A stretch of 64,000 bases of DNA from positions 90,346 through 154,345 of the forward strand of contig WIXG01000188.1 in the NCBI GenBank assembly GCA_009869945.1, given 5' to 3'. The stretch is from Mesaphorura yosii (lineage: Eukaryota; Arthropoda; Collembola; Poduromorpha; Tullbergiidae). Both the position numbers and the translations under genes were made by a program. This document shows positions 1-13,600 of this stretch, one piece after another; positions within the stretch are counted from its first letter, which is position 1; every line of letters begins with the position of its first letter. The notes under the pieces were generated by a model. The model was not told the origin of the DNA and made no database searches. It saw nothing but the letters and a program-made list of their open reading frames with translations.

Positions 1-1264
1 CCATTCATATAGACCGTGTTCACTTCCCTGATTTAGCCATGTATTGATTTCTAATCTGCACTCAGTCGTTAATCAGTCGGTAACGAAGCAAGGCAAATAT
101 TTTGCTCCGAGATTGCAATCAGAACTCCTCACGCACAGCGAAGTCAGCAATGCTACGCAGCGGACTTAATTTATGTGCACCGAATTTTTAGTACTGATTT
201 CTGCAGCAAATCGATTCCTGTTTATGCAGAGAACAACGCAAGTCAACGTCTCAAGTGCTTCGATTGTGAACGTGATTTGCCATTTGTTTATCATAATTAA
301 AGTGACTGATACGGAATCCGTTTCGCAATAAGTGAAATGAACGAAGAGGAGACGAGACGAGACGCATGGCAAAATTGATTCCATGCTATTTTCGTGTTAG
401 AAACTCTGCTCTGCTCCATAGCTAAGTATAGTCTGCCCTGGAACGTGAACTTTATTCTAATGTCTTGTGTGCGTGTGCACTCGTAATGTCGAAATTTGTG
501 GATTGGGTAGGAATTTAGTGGGTTCCTTCATCGGGGCTTGAGCTTGGAAATTGATATACTGCGTACAATGTAATCTAATAAATTCATTTTCATTTCCTTT
601 TGCTGCTCCTCTGCTAAATGCTCATATATTGTTGCGAAATGCTGGCGAAGCAGTGAAGTGCAGTAGCAAACCAGAAGTCGACTTGTCCTGACTCAGTAAA
701 TTCGATTAAATTTGGGGCTTCTTCGGCTTCGTAGGAGGAAATTTGATTGTGATATTCAGGAAGGGTTAGAAAACCAGAATGGATCTGTTTCCGTTTGCGA
801 GAAGTTGAAGGTCGACCGAAACTGAGTCTCTGAACATTTCTGTGCAAAGTTGAAAGCAAAAGTAACAGCTTTTAAATGTGACTGGAAAACTTAATCGAGT
901 GAGCCGGTGGTAGAAAAGTTTTGTGTATTTATGAAAGTATTTGTTCACGAATCGTGAAGGAAAGAATGAGACGGCGGGCCAGACAGAGTGAGAGTGAGTG
1001 TACATGCTAAAAATACCAAATACGACTACGTGATTGCCGGCAACATAACAGTATTAATCCTTGTTGACAAGTGCAAGCAGCCGTCCTCGACTTGCAGTGT
1101 GGTGAGAGTTACATTTAGTACTCGAAATACATGAAGTATTGAAATAAGCTTCTCCTGGATTTTCTGGAATGCTGACACAATTGCTGACGGAACGCGCCTC
1201 GAGATGCATAATTGGTTCAATTGACACCGTTAAGTCTATTAAGTCATTAACCATCGAATGAACA
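1..1264. other. Upstream flank or 5' UTR of the ASPP-like gene, nothing assigned
   Basis: No open frame here resembles a known protein and no clear TATA box or tRNA was recognised. If the first coding exon at 1265 is right, this stretch should hold the 5' UTR, the promoter or a 5' UTR intron. Short GACGA repeats near 350-365 are the only low-complexity sequence seen. Confidence 0.3.
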
Positions 1265-1618
1265 ATGGCCAGCAATGGGTATGTACACAGTGACAAGCAC
1301 CTCATGATGATGTCGATGATATTGTTGCGGAACAACACAAAATCCGGCCACATAGGAAATTGTGATGCCAGTTACTTCTTCAACGTGAACGCGAATAGCA
1401 CACGTGCTAATGCTGAGCGAAGCAATGACGACTCCGGCAGGAATCACACTGCTCTTCCCATTCCACCAACCTCACATTCTTGTCCGAGTGGCTCTTCCAC
1501 CTGCCCCTCTTCATTAGAACAACAGCTCGCTCGGTATCAGGTCCATTGTCAACCTGGTCACGAAAATCGCATCGCCGACTTCTTGCGGCAGTTGAAATGC
1601 TGCTCTGGTTACAGACAG
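1265..1618 (+). CDS. ASPP: Candidate first coding exon of ASPP (118 codons)
   Basis: This frame opens with an ATG in good context (A at -3, G at +4) and ends at a strong donor, CAG|gtaagg, in phase 0. The encoded stretch is Asn/Ser/His-rich and ends in a Gln/Leu/Arg segment (residues about 84-118). It matches no domain I recognise. The exon belongs to this gene by inference only: same strand, and phase agreement with the next candidate exon (9546) and with the secure exon at 34560. It could instead be the end of an unrelated transcript or a chance frame. Confidence 0.45.
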
Positions 1619-4600
1619 GTAAGGCTGTCATTGTTGGAGTTGAAACTTGTGTTTTCTGTTTTGTGCAACTTTTGTTCCTGTCGTGTGTCTGTGCCGGAGT
1701 CGTGCGGGCCCAGGTACAAAGTTTCACTTCATGCGAGTTGCGAGCCGCGACTTATTATTTTGATTGTGATTTCTGTTGCTGTTGCTCTTACTCTTTCACA
1801 GAACAAACAAAGTTGACGTTGACTTTCTTCTACCGGGTCAGCCTACTGTTATGCCGTACAATGTTAAATATATGAATGAATGGTCTTCTGGCCCAGCCTT
1901 TATGACTTGTGCAAACAAAAGTTGGACTTGACTTGTACTTGGAGTTCATGTTGTTGATGATCCGAAGTTGTAGCCAGCTTATTAGTCGACGCGGTGCGTG
2001 CTCTGGTTTGAAGTCCAGCTTCTGTCACAATGTGCCATTGTTCTCTGCCCACTAAATTTTCTTTTGTCTAGCTTCTGAGATGAAGCACGAGCACGAAAGT
2101 TTCCTCGGGATCTTGTTCACATTTTAGGGAATCATTATTGTCAGTTCGCTTCTCAGGTCGCATGTCCGTTCATCAAATCTCATTAAGACCGTGAATTGTT
2201 AGCGTCGTGCGTGTCTTCACGCGACATTGTCACCGTCCTATGCATATTAATCGGTCAGTCGCCTGCGGTCAGTGTCTGCACTCGGTTGAGATCACGCATG
2301 ATCGGTTGATCGTGGCTGATTACTATCGTCTACCAAGTAAACTTCTTCAAAATGAATTTATATGCTGTCACAAGTCACTGTCATAAAATCAAATCACAAT
2401 TACAAGTTCCACAAGTCGCTTGCCTGGAAAGAGATTTATGAAAAAAATTAAGCAGTACAAATTCTAATTTGTGTCTCGAATTTGAATTAATGATATCGAT
2501 CATCGATGCATTGAGCAAACGACAGCAAAAACCATTAGCAATCCTAAGTACTTGAATGAACATGTAAGTGCAATGCGTCTTCAGCAGCACCACATCCTTT
2601 CATCTGTCACTACTTAGCTCATCTCATCAATAATTAAATAATGTATTGTCTTCGTATTGCGGCATGGCCAAGTCAGTGAAGTAGTTGACGGACCATCGAA
2701 GGCAATTAGCAACTGAAAGTGCGCTTTCAGAGTCCTCATTTGTACTCATGAACGATGCGAAGCAGTCTGAAATGACAGCTTGAAGTTCAGTGGTAAAAAA
2801 AACTTTCTCGCCGCTGCCAAATGCGAAACGTCAATGCATTTCTTATCTCTGCTTGACAGAGGAGACTCCGAGCCTCGCCTACACGAAACCAGCAGAAACC
2901 GACTGAATTACGGTTTTTATTTACTCGAAATGTCAATACCAAAGTCATTTCTATACCTTTTAACTTTAATCAACTGGTACAACGCGAAACGCAAAGCATT
3001 GCTTGCTTGCTCATTCGCTCAGCTCTTTGAATACCATTGCGCTGCTGACAGATCCAATTTTCCTCCCATTTAAACAAATAGAATGGAAAAGTGCCGCCGC
3101 GTGCTCTGTCGGCCGACCTCATTTAACTTTACTGCACATGTCTGCACTCCACCGCAACCGCACCTCGCTGCAGCTTCATTAAAAGAAGCACAAATTCACA
3201 TAGGCAAAACACAATTCCGCCCTTCTTTATTAACTCAGCACAGAGCATCAAATTTGCATTGCGCCAACACTGGTGATGAATGTGTTCATTCTGCATGCTC
3301 GACGATGATTTCCTCCCATGGATTTTGGGATTTTTCACACTTATTCATCGCTTTGCTCACATTGTGTAAATATAACATTTAAATGTGTAATAAGTTGACA
3401 CAATTGATTTGAGTTCAAATAATTTTGTGCTACAATTCTCAAATCAGTCAAGTTGTAAAAAGGGTCAAAGTGCCAACTCTCGAGTATTGACAGTTTGAAC
3501 ATGCATCGTGAGAGTCCGACAAGTATTTTCCAAGGGATTCCTCAAATTTTATGTGTGTTCGGGAAGAGGATGAGATTCAAGATTCAGTGCAAACTTACTC
3601 AAATTGAATATAACTGTAATTTCTTGGGATTTAGTTGGGAATTATTCGCAAATCAGATCTCGTCACTCTTACTTTCTACTCATGCTGAGCAAACAAATGT
3701 TAATCAATAAAGGATTTGTGACTTGACGTGAGTTGGGAACTTTCATTGCCGCTGGAAGTCTCAGCGGAAATTGGAGTCGTCCGTTCCTTCTCTTGTCCTG
3801 ACTCGGAACACGCTCTGCAAAAGTCGTGCTGTGCTGTCTACAATCCACATGGCCACATGTACTACCCCTAAAACTTAATAACGGAGGACGGAATTGAACT
3901 GGAAGCAAAGACAAGGGTCCTTCCCACATTTTGGAAGTCGAATTACCGGACCGAACGGAAAAGGTCACGTTTTAGCTGTGAATGGAAGTCTCAAGCCAAG
4001 TGTGCTCACCCAATGCGTATAATCAAACAAGTCGTACTCAGTTTGGCCTTTCATACGATATACATTCATGACTAAGGAAATAAGATCAGTTTGGGGTTCC
4101 CTCTCAATTTCCGAAAAGCTGCTCTCACAAGTCGTTTGATACGAAAACATCTTGTTGGGTTAGTTGTCACATGGGTTTCAATTTTCTTGCCTAATTTTAT
4201 GGTTTCTTCGTATCTATCTTCAATTTCATTCCTTTTCTCTTTGTGACATCCACATGTGCAGATACATTCACTTGATATTGTGCTCGTTCAAATCCCAAGC
4301 ATGAAGAAAGAAGCCGCCACATCGCGTCAAGCATCAAATACAAAATTATGTATGCGTGTACATTCTACATTTGTTTTGCCAGTCAAATCAACATAGAAGA
4401 GCAACCAGCGCAGAGGAAGAAGGCAAAAAAGTAAATGTGCTTGATGGTGTCACGCACGAAATTATTTCACATAAAACGCGAACGGGAAGTAAGGGCTTAC
4501 ATTTATCGTGATTATGGCGTTTGGGTGTTGTCCCTTCAAAACTTGTCGGTCGTCCCGTCCCGCACATCACGTAAAGTTCATAACTTCAAACTTGCACTCG

Positions 4601-7600
4601 CGTCGCCATCATATCATGTCATGCGCTGCATTGATACATAATCGGACGTGGGTTTCGTCGGTTTCCTTTCAGGCTGGCATGCATGGATAAAAGAAGGGCT
4701 TAGTAATTGGCTCCAGAATGACACTCCTCGCATTGCTGTCTTATCTCATAAACACGTTGACAGATCATTAGCGAAATCAGGCAAGTACAATTTGGTGCGT
4801 ATTTCCAATTATGCGGTTGTACTTTTGTCAACGCCAAAGTCAAACTCTCAGAAGGTCCAACATGAAATACAAGTAAAAGCTGTGTCGTTTAGGTCCTTAC
4901 AATATTTACACTGTACTGCGTCAAGCTTTGGTAATAATGCGAAAGCGATTAAAATTTCATGGATTGGAACGTCACTTGCATACGACCTAATCTTTGTTCT
5001 CATCTTCGAACATCAGCGTAGCCGCATTGTTCTACTTACATACGTGTTTCATGGTTGATGTTCGGGTTTGCACGTCGCCTGACGCGACAAATTTATGTGC
5101 TACTGCTTATTGTGCAATCAATTCCACTTATAGAACCTATACAACAAAGCACATTGTGATTACGTGGATAAGATTGCATTTCGTAATTAGCACTCACTTA
5201 TTCTGCGTTACTGTTGTGTTTGCTGAGCGTAAGTACGTGCAAAAGTCAACAGGCTTTAAAAATACTTTCGCGTCAGAAGAATCAAGATTCTCGATTGGGT
5301 GGACGTGAGTGAGGCTGTAGTCGTCTTTGACGTAATCCAATGCTCAAAAGACCAGCTCAAGGCAGACGTGTGCTGATAGCGTTTTTCTAAGGAATTCACG
5401 CCAGCAAGAAATAAAAAGTGAGGTCCGAAAGTAAACGTTGCTGTTTATTTTAATTAAACGAGTCGTGGTTTGTTGTTGATGAAAACTGGAGAGAAGAGAG
5501 AAAAGTCGACAGATGTTTCCATTTCTTAGGAAAAGGCAGACTGACGCACGAATTTGAGCGTAAAAGTTAAGTCCTTGCAAAAAGCGGAAAGGCCTGGCCA
5601 AGTTCACACTTCAATCTTCCTACACAATAGCAAAAATAATTTAAAACGCATCCCTTTTGCTACGTTCAGAATTTCTGTGGTTTTGATTTGCCAGAAAACG
5701 TTGACTAATTAAGATTTTTCCGTACGAGAAACGAGAATGTGCACATTATTTAGCCGTAGTTGATGAAGCGCTTTTGTGTCCTGACAATCTTGTTATTCTG
5801 CTTGACAGATGAGGTTACACAACAGCAACGGCATCCGGCCTTTGCACACGAGTACATGCAAAATGTTAATTTTCTTGATTTAATTTTAAATTGAACTGCG
5901 TAGGAAAGATTTCATCTCGTAATTTGAAACTTCGACTTGTGGAATGTGTCTCGGCTTGATTTGGCTTTTGGCACAGCCACGTCGAGTCACGCGTCCCGAG
6001 AAGTGGAGTCCGAGGACAGGACGAGTCAGACGCCATAAATTGTTCAACATCGTTAGATAAATTAAAGGAAAACATCCTTAGTGTGAAGAAGCGAGTAAAC
6101 GCGGAGGATGTTCTGAAATTCAATACGTCGCCCATAAGACAGCCTTAACGCGTATTACTTTCCCAGGAGAGGTCATTGAGATTTCTTTATGTCCGTCGCA
6201 AGGGATGGGTCCGTCTTGCAGATTTTTATTTTACAGGCTGTCTGGGAATAGAATTACTTTAGCGCGTCCGGACTGAAATGGGAGGCAGCCAGTCAAATCC
6301 AACTCGAGCCTCATATAGTTTGGTCGGTTTGGGGCAACGTGGAATTGAAAACTTAGTTTTGGGAAAGCATTCGACTGAGAAGAACTTGATTTCGTGGAAA
6401 TGCGTAAAGTTATTAGTTTGCTGTGTCAATAAAATGTAATTGTGTAAGAAAGCCTGAAGGCCCGGAGCAAGAATTGACACAGCTCAAATATTGTAGCAGT
6501 GAGGGAAAATTGGTTCAGATTTTTCTACTCCGAGTAATTCTAGAAATTCACATCGAAATGGTTGATATTTCAAATTCACGAATATACCATAATTCCAAAT
6601 TGGTCCTGCTCCTCAGGTTCTCCTTCTTGTTGACACACTTTTTTTAAAAAAAGATTTGACAATTTACATACGCACGTATCTTCGCGAAGCAGAAACACAA
6701 GTAAAGCAAAGCAAGGAAAATCTTGAGCTTGAGTATCTATTGGCACGTGCCGTCTTAAAATTGAAGTATAATAGTAAATACCCACGGGACAGTTACAGTT
6801 CTGGGGCACACATTGAATGAAAGAAGTATCAGGCGGGTAAACCTGTGACAGCGGCAACGACAAGCAACGACTCTAATCCTAATCTTGCAGGAGCTCTAAA
6901 AAATTCAGGCCGAACTTGCCGGGTCAGGAAGGAGGATCATCCAGTTTTTGTCGGCCCTTGCTCGTGGGTTCCACGAAATGACAAATTAAATCCGGTTCGT
7001 CGTATTTAGCCAGAAAAGCTTCCTTGTTTGGAACACAATAAAATATGAAAGGCGACGGGCACAGTTCTGTGGAAAATTGTCGAACACATTTTGTCAAGCG
7101 TAGGATTCACAATAAACCTAAAAATGGACTTGTGTTGCTGTGTTTGGAAACGCAGTAACGTAAGGACTTTGCCAGGTGTCACGCCTCATAGACGTAGCTT
7201 GCTCAAAAATGTATGGTTTGAATTCTGGATGTCCAATTATGTCAGCTTGTTACGCACAGCTTGAGAAATGCAAAAAATGCGAAAGTGCGCATAATTGCGG
7301 GACTAATATCTGACTAACGCTGTGTCGAATAATGCCAATGCAAAGTTTATAATCATATGAAAGGGCAACATGCAGATTTCCCTGCGTGACGCAAAACCAG
7401 GGACGAGAACTCATTTCACCTTTTTCTAGTTTGATAAAGACTCCGCGGCACGAGCCATAAATAATAATTTGTGTTGTTGGTGTTGACGTTTGTAGCATTG
7501 ATACCAAGACTATAAGACCAAGACCATCGCTTCACGTTTCTTCAAACCACCACCACGAGCTTCTTTCTTCACTTGCACTCGCATTTTCCTTTGAGCCCTG

Positions 7601-10600
7601 CCGACAACGCGAATGCGAATCCGGTGCGGCCCTTTGCCACGGCCTCGGCCTGACTGGCTTTAGCTCTCCTGCAATGATGCGAATCTTAGGAAAGGAATGA
7701 AATGGGTAGAATAATGTAGAAAAATCCAATATAGTAAATCACCTCTTCTGAGATTTATTTCCTGCTCCTCTTGTTGCGCAGACTTATGCATATGCAATAT
7801 GCATAACTACGAGACACCGGAATTCCATACGCATGCAGTTTGTTCTGTACTGCGTTGGGCAATTCAATTTCAGCAGATAAAGATATAACCCCAAGTGCGT
7901 ATGCTTATGAAGCAATAACCTATTTTTACCTTACCACACTCCCAAGGTTGAGCCTGAGCCTAGTAAAGGCAGAGACACAGACGAATTGCAGTAATAACAA
8001 AGTTTCGTAGACGTTTTCTTACCGCAAGCAAGCCCAATAATCATGCGAACTCAGCTCAGTAATAATGAAATGAAAGATGAACCTTAATTATATAGGAACT
8101 TGTTTGTGGGTGGACTTACTAGCCTGAATAAAAGAAATATGGCAAGGCAAGAAGAGTGGTTCTTTACATGTGTGCATTTACAAGCCACGAACAAGTACGA
8201 GCACTCTGCGCTGTCCGAAGTCGCTGTAATTAACTCGTACATAATACTGTGATCTGCGATGCCACGAGAGATTAGTCTTCTCGAAGTGAGGCATTATTTG
8301 ATGCAACTTGAGAGTATGAATAATTGCGTGCGGGGAACAATCTCAGTCGCAGGCACACGAAAGAATGCGGCATCCTTTGCTTGGCCGACGACTTAAAAGG
8401 AGATCATCAGTCATTAACATTTGTGGCATTATTTTCGACATTTTGAGTTTTGAAACTTGTTGACTCGATAGTCAGACGATGCATGATTAAATGAAAGTTG
8501 TTTATGGAAGAGACTCGGTTACAATTGTGCCATAAAGTTGCGGCTTCAATTGGATACAATTTTGCATTTGACGGGACTGTGACATTTGGCTTTTATTTTG
8601 TAGAATGCTTTGCTCAATATGGAAATTGCAATTTAGTCCTAGTTGCAAAAAGAGCGCTTGTTTTGGCGAAAATGGTCAAACTTGAATGAACTTTGTCAAA
8701 ATGACTAGCAAGCGCACAAAAACCCTCGCGGTTTATTATTTGACAATTAATCGCCTTCTCGTTCTAAAGTAAGGATTATTGTGCAACCGAATCGAATGTG
8801 AGGAATTTGCAGGCGTATTCGCCATTCGCTTATTAACGACTACTATGACTGGCAAAGTAGCCGCCTGAGCCACACAGCGAAGTGAAGAGTCGCGCGGGCC
8901 GCGCAAATAATGTCATTGCCAACGAGGTGTTGAAATTTTTATGGACTTGTGTATATTTTATGACATTGCCAAAGCCAATATTTTATTTTGCATTTCGTGT
9001 CGGTGGACATTGGGCGCTACTAACGCGTCGGGCCTCGCGACTCGCCACTCGCGAGTGTGTGAGCAGTGGGAAAGCCAGGCGGCAAGGGCAAAGGAGAAAG
9101 ACCGCTTTTACTTAAGCATTGACTTTCCTTTACGGAGCCTTTCACCGTGCCGTGCATGCCTGCTTGGGCTTTCGCTGCCGTTGAGCAACAAGGAGCAGGT
9201 GGTTCTTTTTCCAGCGCATTATAAGAGGGAAAATTACAACTCCAGCCGAGGCAGTCGTAGTTTCAAACTGAGAACGTGCACATCATTCGTGTATCGTAGG
9301 CCAGTGAAACGCCGCATCGCAAAGTGTATCACGAACTTAAGTTAAGGCTGAGAATTGGACAACTGAATCGAGATTATTTATTCTGCGAATCAATATGAAA
9401 TTAAGTACTTTGACGATTAGAAGCTGAATGTTGAACTCAACATGAGGCAATTTATCTCGCAGTCAGAAACTCCGAGTCGGCTTTTCTCATAGTCACAAAT
9501 GGTCTCAACTTCCACTTTTGCAAAATGCTGACTTGTGTCTATCAGCCTCCAGCCTCACTGAATAACAAGAATCTTAACGCACCAAGCACCTCCAGCAACA
9601 GCGGCTATTTTTTGCTCAATAAAGTTGTTGTGAACAACAATAACACTTGTGATACAATTTGCACCGCACCACGAAAGAAATTGCAGTTTGTTGAGTTTGT
9701 GAGCAAGTTTTCGGAAGAAAAAGGGCACGTGAAGGTGGAAATCATTAAGAAGCCAGAGAACGATGCAAATAATAACCATTCAAGTTCCAAAAGTGATTTC
9801 CTCTCTTGTGGCTCCATTCTAAGTCTTGACAGCAGTTTTGAGAAAGAGCAGCAACGGGCTCGTAGACGCGAGCGAAGACGTGCGAGAAGAAGAGAGCGCA
9901 AACGAAGGGATCATTTGTTGTTTCTTCAGGAGAACGATGAATCCATTCCGGTAAGCGAACCGCGGCTGTGCTTTGTGTATCTGGCATTCGTACAATTAAT
10001 CTCCGGGCAATCTTTTAATAACTCGGAACTCGCATCCACATTTCTCAGGACATGAATTTGTCGCGGGAGTTTTTCATCCACTTCTTCTCGCGTTATCTTG
10101 TAACGCATGACGTGTGACTGCGAGGGTGTAATGTGTCACTTTTGTGGCATACAAACACATGACGCGACTGAATTATTAGATTGCTTACTGCGTTGCGTAA
10201 TAACCCACTTTTGCTTTGTTATGTTTCTGCACGAAGTTTCACAATATTTCACTCCGACTCGAATTGTGTATCATTTTACTAATGATAAAATCTCCGCTAG
10301 CACTACGGCGAGCGTGGTAGTGCGAGTGCGAATGCGGGATTACGATTACGGCAGTTCGTACAAATAAATCTTCTGGTTCCCAACTTTAGTGCGATGTGGT
10401 ATCGATTACATATTAACTTACTCCCCTTTCTCTTCATATTCTGGGCTGGTTATCGATGTTTTGTTGTGCTTTGCGCCTTACACTGGCACATTTTAGATAA
10501 CCACAACCGCACTAGCGTGGTGTCTTTGCTTTCTACGACATATGTTTTAGTTCACATTTCCTAGTCCTAGCAGTGAAAGTACGATATTGAAAAAGTGTTA

Positions 10601-13600
10601 GACCGAGGAGCAACTCGATATTTATGATACAGCCGGCCAGAATGGCACTTTGTGGCGTAATCAGCAGTAGAAGATGTAATCAGCGTGAGAAGATTCACCA
10701 CCGCGCCACGTTGAAATGTGTAGCTCGCCGCCAGGCTCATTAAGCTGGAAATGGCAATTGACCTCGCCTCACGCATTAACAGTGCGAATTAGCGGGAACA
10801 AAAGCGCAGGCGAAAACAAACTTCATGCAGGTGAAAGCAAAACAAAGCAAACAGCAACATATGTCATACCACGGAGCACCGTTTCAGTCTCATTAAACTT
10901 TCCAACGGCCATAAGCATTGATTTTCCCACGAGATAAATATCGTTGTCTCAGGTGGGTCAACATTGGAAGTATCGTAGCACAGACAATCTTCACCAGACA
11001 ATCAATGTGGTTTAGTAGATTCTCTCTTTCAACGAAACGAGGTATAATCTTTCCAGCTTCAAATAACATTGTCAAAACGTCCCGGTCCGGTCCGCTGGCA
11101 TCGATCATGTTTCGCATCCATTCTATGCAGAGTACGGCATTCGGCTGAGTAACCGAAAATGACGTGATATGTGATGCGATGTGAATGTTTGACAGCTAGG
11201 CAGTATGCAAACGCAAACAAGTCAAGACGAAAATCAAGAAAAAGGAGACTGGAATAATATTTAATGTGGGCGAAGTGTGAATGGCGGCAACTTGTTGTTG
11301 GTACATTTTATAAACTTTGGCTGGCTTGGGTAGTACGTAATAAAAATATGTACGCACAAGCCAACAGTGGAATGGTGGCAAATAAGATTGACATTAGAAA
11401 GGGAAGCCAAAAACATCAGACGATCCTCCGACTCGGCTGCCGGGCTGTAGCCACGCTTCACAAGCGTGTGGCTTGGATTCGAAAAGAACAGAGCAGCAGC
11501 ATGTCCCAACTGGATTCATTAGATCTTTTATATCCGCGAAAACGGAAAGAATAAGAAAACGAAGCAGAAGTGAACCCAGAGGATGGATCGACTAAATGGA
11601 ATAGAAAAGCCCAAACTTTCGCCTACTTTTCTCTCAACTCAATCCGCCTCGTCATTCAATTTAGATTTCGAATACTGCCTGGTCCTTCTCCTCACTTGGC
11701 TTTGAGCGGCTTCCTCCGTCTTTCGTGCAGCCCCATATTGCAGTGCAGGCAGTTGTCCATCATAAGACATAAGGCTGGTAGCAGAATTACGCAATAACCA
11801 CGCTCATACTCGTACACAATGAGGCTTCTTCTTTTGGTTGAAAGGGTTATTGTTCATTCATGAATATAAAACTGGGTAATAGTAAGCTTAGCCAAGCCAG
11901 CAGTCAGCCTCACGAGGCCGAGATAGTAGAATCGCGAGTAGTCGTAGACTTCTTAACAGGAAGCGGGATTGAACATTTTCTGTGTACTCAACCCGGGTCG
12001 GTCCGGGTTTAGAGCAGCATTTCTTGGAACACATGTGCTGCATTATGTAGGAGCTGAGAGAAAGTGTAGATAACATTGAATACCAAAGTACGGACGGACG
12101 GCGAAAGATACGCGGAGAAAAGAGTGGTTCAATTGTATTTGTATTGTAAATGTTTGCATCCATGTGCCCGTGATATCTGCGTACGGCGGTCCACGTAATG
12201 GGAAACGGACAGGCCGTTAAGAATGACACGAATTTCATTTCATTTCTGGCCTAATGTCCAAGTCGAGTTTGGCATGCCTGGCGAATGGAAATTGCTTCGT
12301 GGAGGTGAAGATGGAATTTCGACTGTTCAACTTTACTTTTCCAAAGCCCTTCCAACATCAAGAGATATTTGCACCAGCAGCTCAATACACGTGGGCAAGC
12401 AAGATTTCAATGGAAGAGTTGTTGAGGGCCCGACCGACAAGAAAAATGACCACCTAAATCAGAATTTGTATTCTCATTGCTTATTAATATTCGCAGTCAA
12501 CATCGGGAAACTGGGAAGAAATATTTCGGCAATGGCCATTTACACACTTTAAACTTACGCCTTCCTAAGCACATGCGCACGTATCAAATGTCAACACATG
12601 CACTTCAATTCTGTTCTGTTTTCCATTTCTTCGGCAATTTCTCAGACCAAACTCGAATTTTCGGGTTATTTATGTATTCATTCGCGGTAAACCAATTTTG
12701 TTGGGAGATTTTGTCATAATATATTACCCGAGTCCGAAAAAGAATGAGCGAGTAAAAAGTCTGGTCCCGTAGCTTCAGGTTGAATTTCGCTTGGAATTTT
12801 GCTCATGATTTCAATTCAATATTTATATGCATCGTGTGACGTGTTTGGTGATGGCGACTCTGAGTAAAAACTCTTTGTGCAGCCGGAAGGAACAGGATGT
12901 AACAAGGCAAGACACGAGCACAGGCGAAGGCGAAGGCGTTGAGACGAGATGAAAGAAGAGAAACCGCAATGACTCGTACATTTGCTTTCTCCATATGTAA
13001 AGCAACGCGACATGCATGCTTGCGGCCACAATTCACATTCAATCCTAAATTTCTTTTACTTCCATGGCCAAGCCACGCGAGTACTGAAGACTGGTGTAAT
13101 GGTTTTTTCACCCACTGGCACGTGCTGGGAGTCCGTCCGTCGTATTCCCCTTGAGATTACCAGACTTCAATTGAAAGAGATTTACGTTTTGAATATTGGA
13201 GAAGGGACAAAGGACCTGATGCTACTGCCGACTTGCGATTGAGCAACAGACGAGAAGAATTGAGATCAAATGGGGAATGAGGAGGCAGGCAGACACGATG
13301 ATCTAACTACAAGATAAACTTTCGACATTTTCTTGCGGTTAAATTAATTACTCGCTCGTTATTCCTCTCGTTCTTACCGACGTTGCAAAACCAATGGCTA
13401 CGGGGCAGAGCGAAGGAAGGGTGAAAGTAGCGAAAATTTCGAGACCCGTGAATAAACCTGAGGTCTTCAGCCATGCCAGCGTACGAGAGCAGAATTCCAT
13501 CGTAGTTTCTCAAAGTGCTGCTTTTACTCGAGGTACTGTGAGCGTGAACCTCTGTAATAAGATGTTAATGTGATTCGAATCACGAATCATCTTCAACAAA

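Noticed and set aside
4648-5058. 136-codon + strand open frame in candidate intron 1
   Set aside because: One to two frames of this length are expected by chance at this base composition. There is no domain, no splice context and no similarity I recognise.
11462-11490. tRNA B-box-like GGATTCGAA
   Set aside because: The match is incomplete and no cloverleaf arms are evident.
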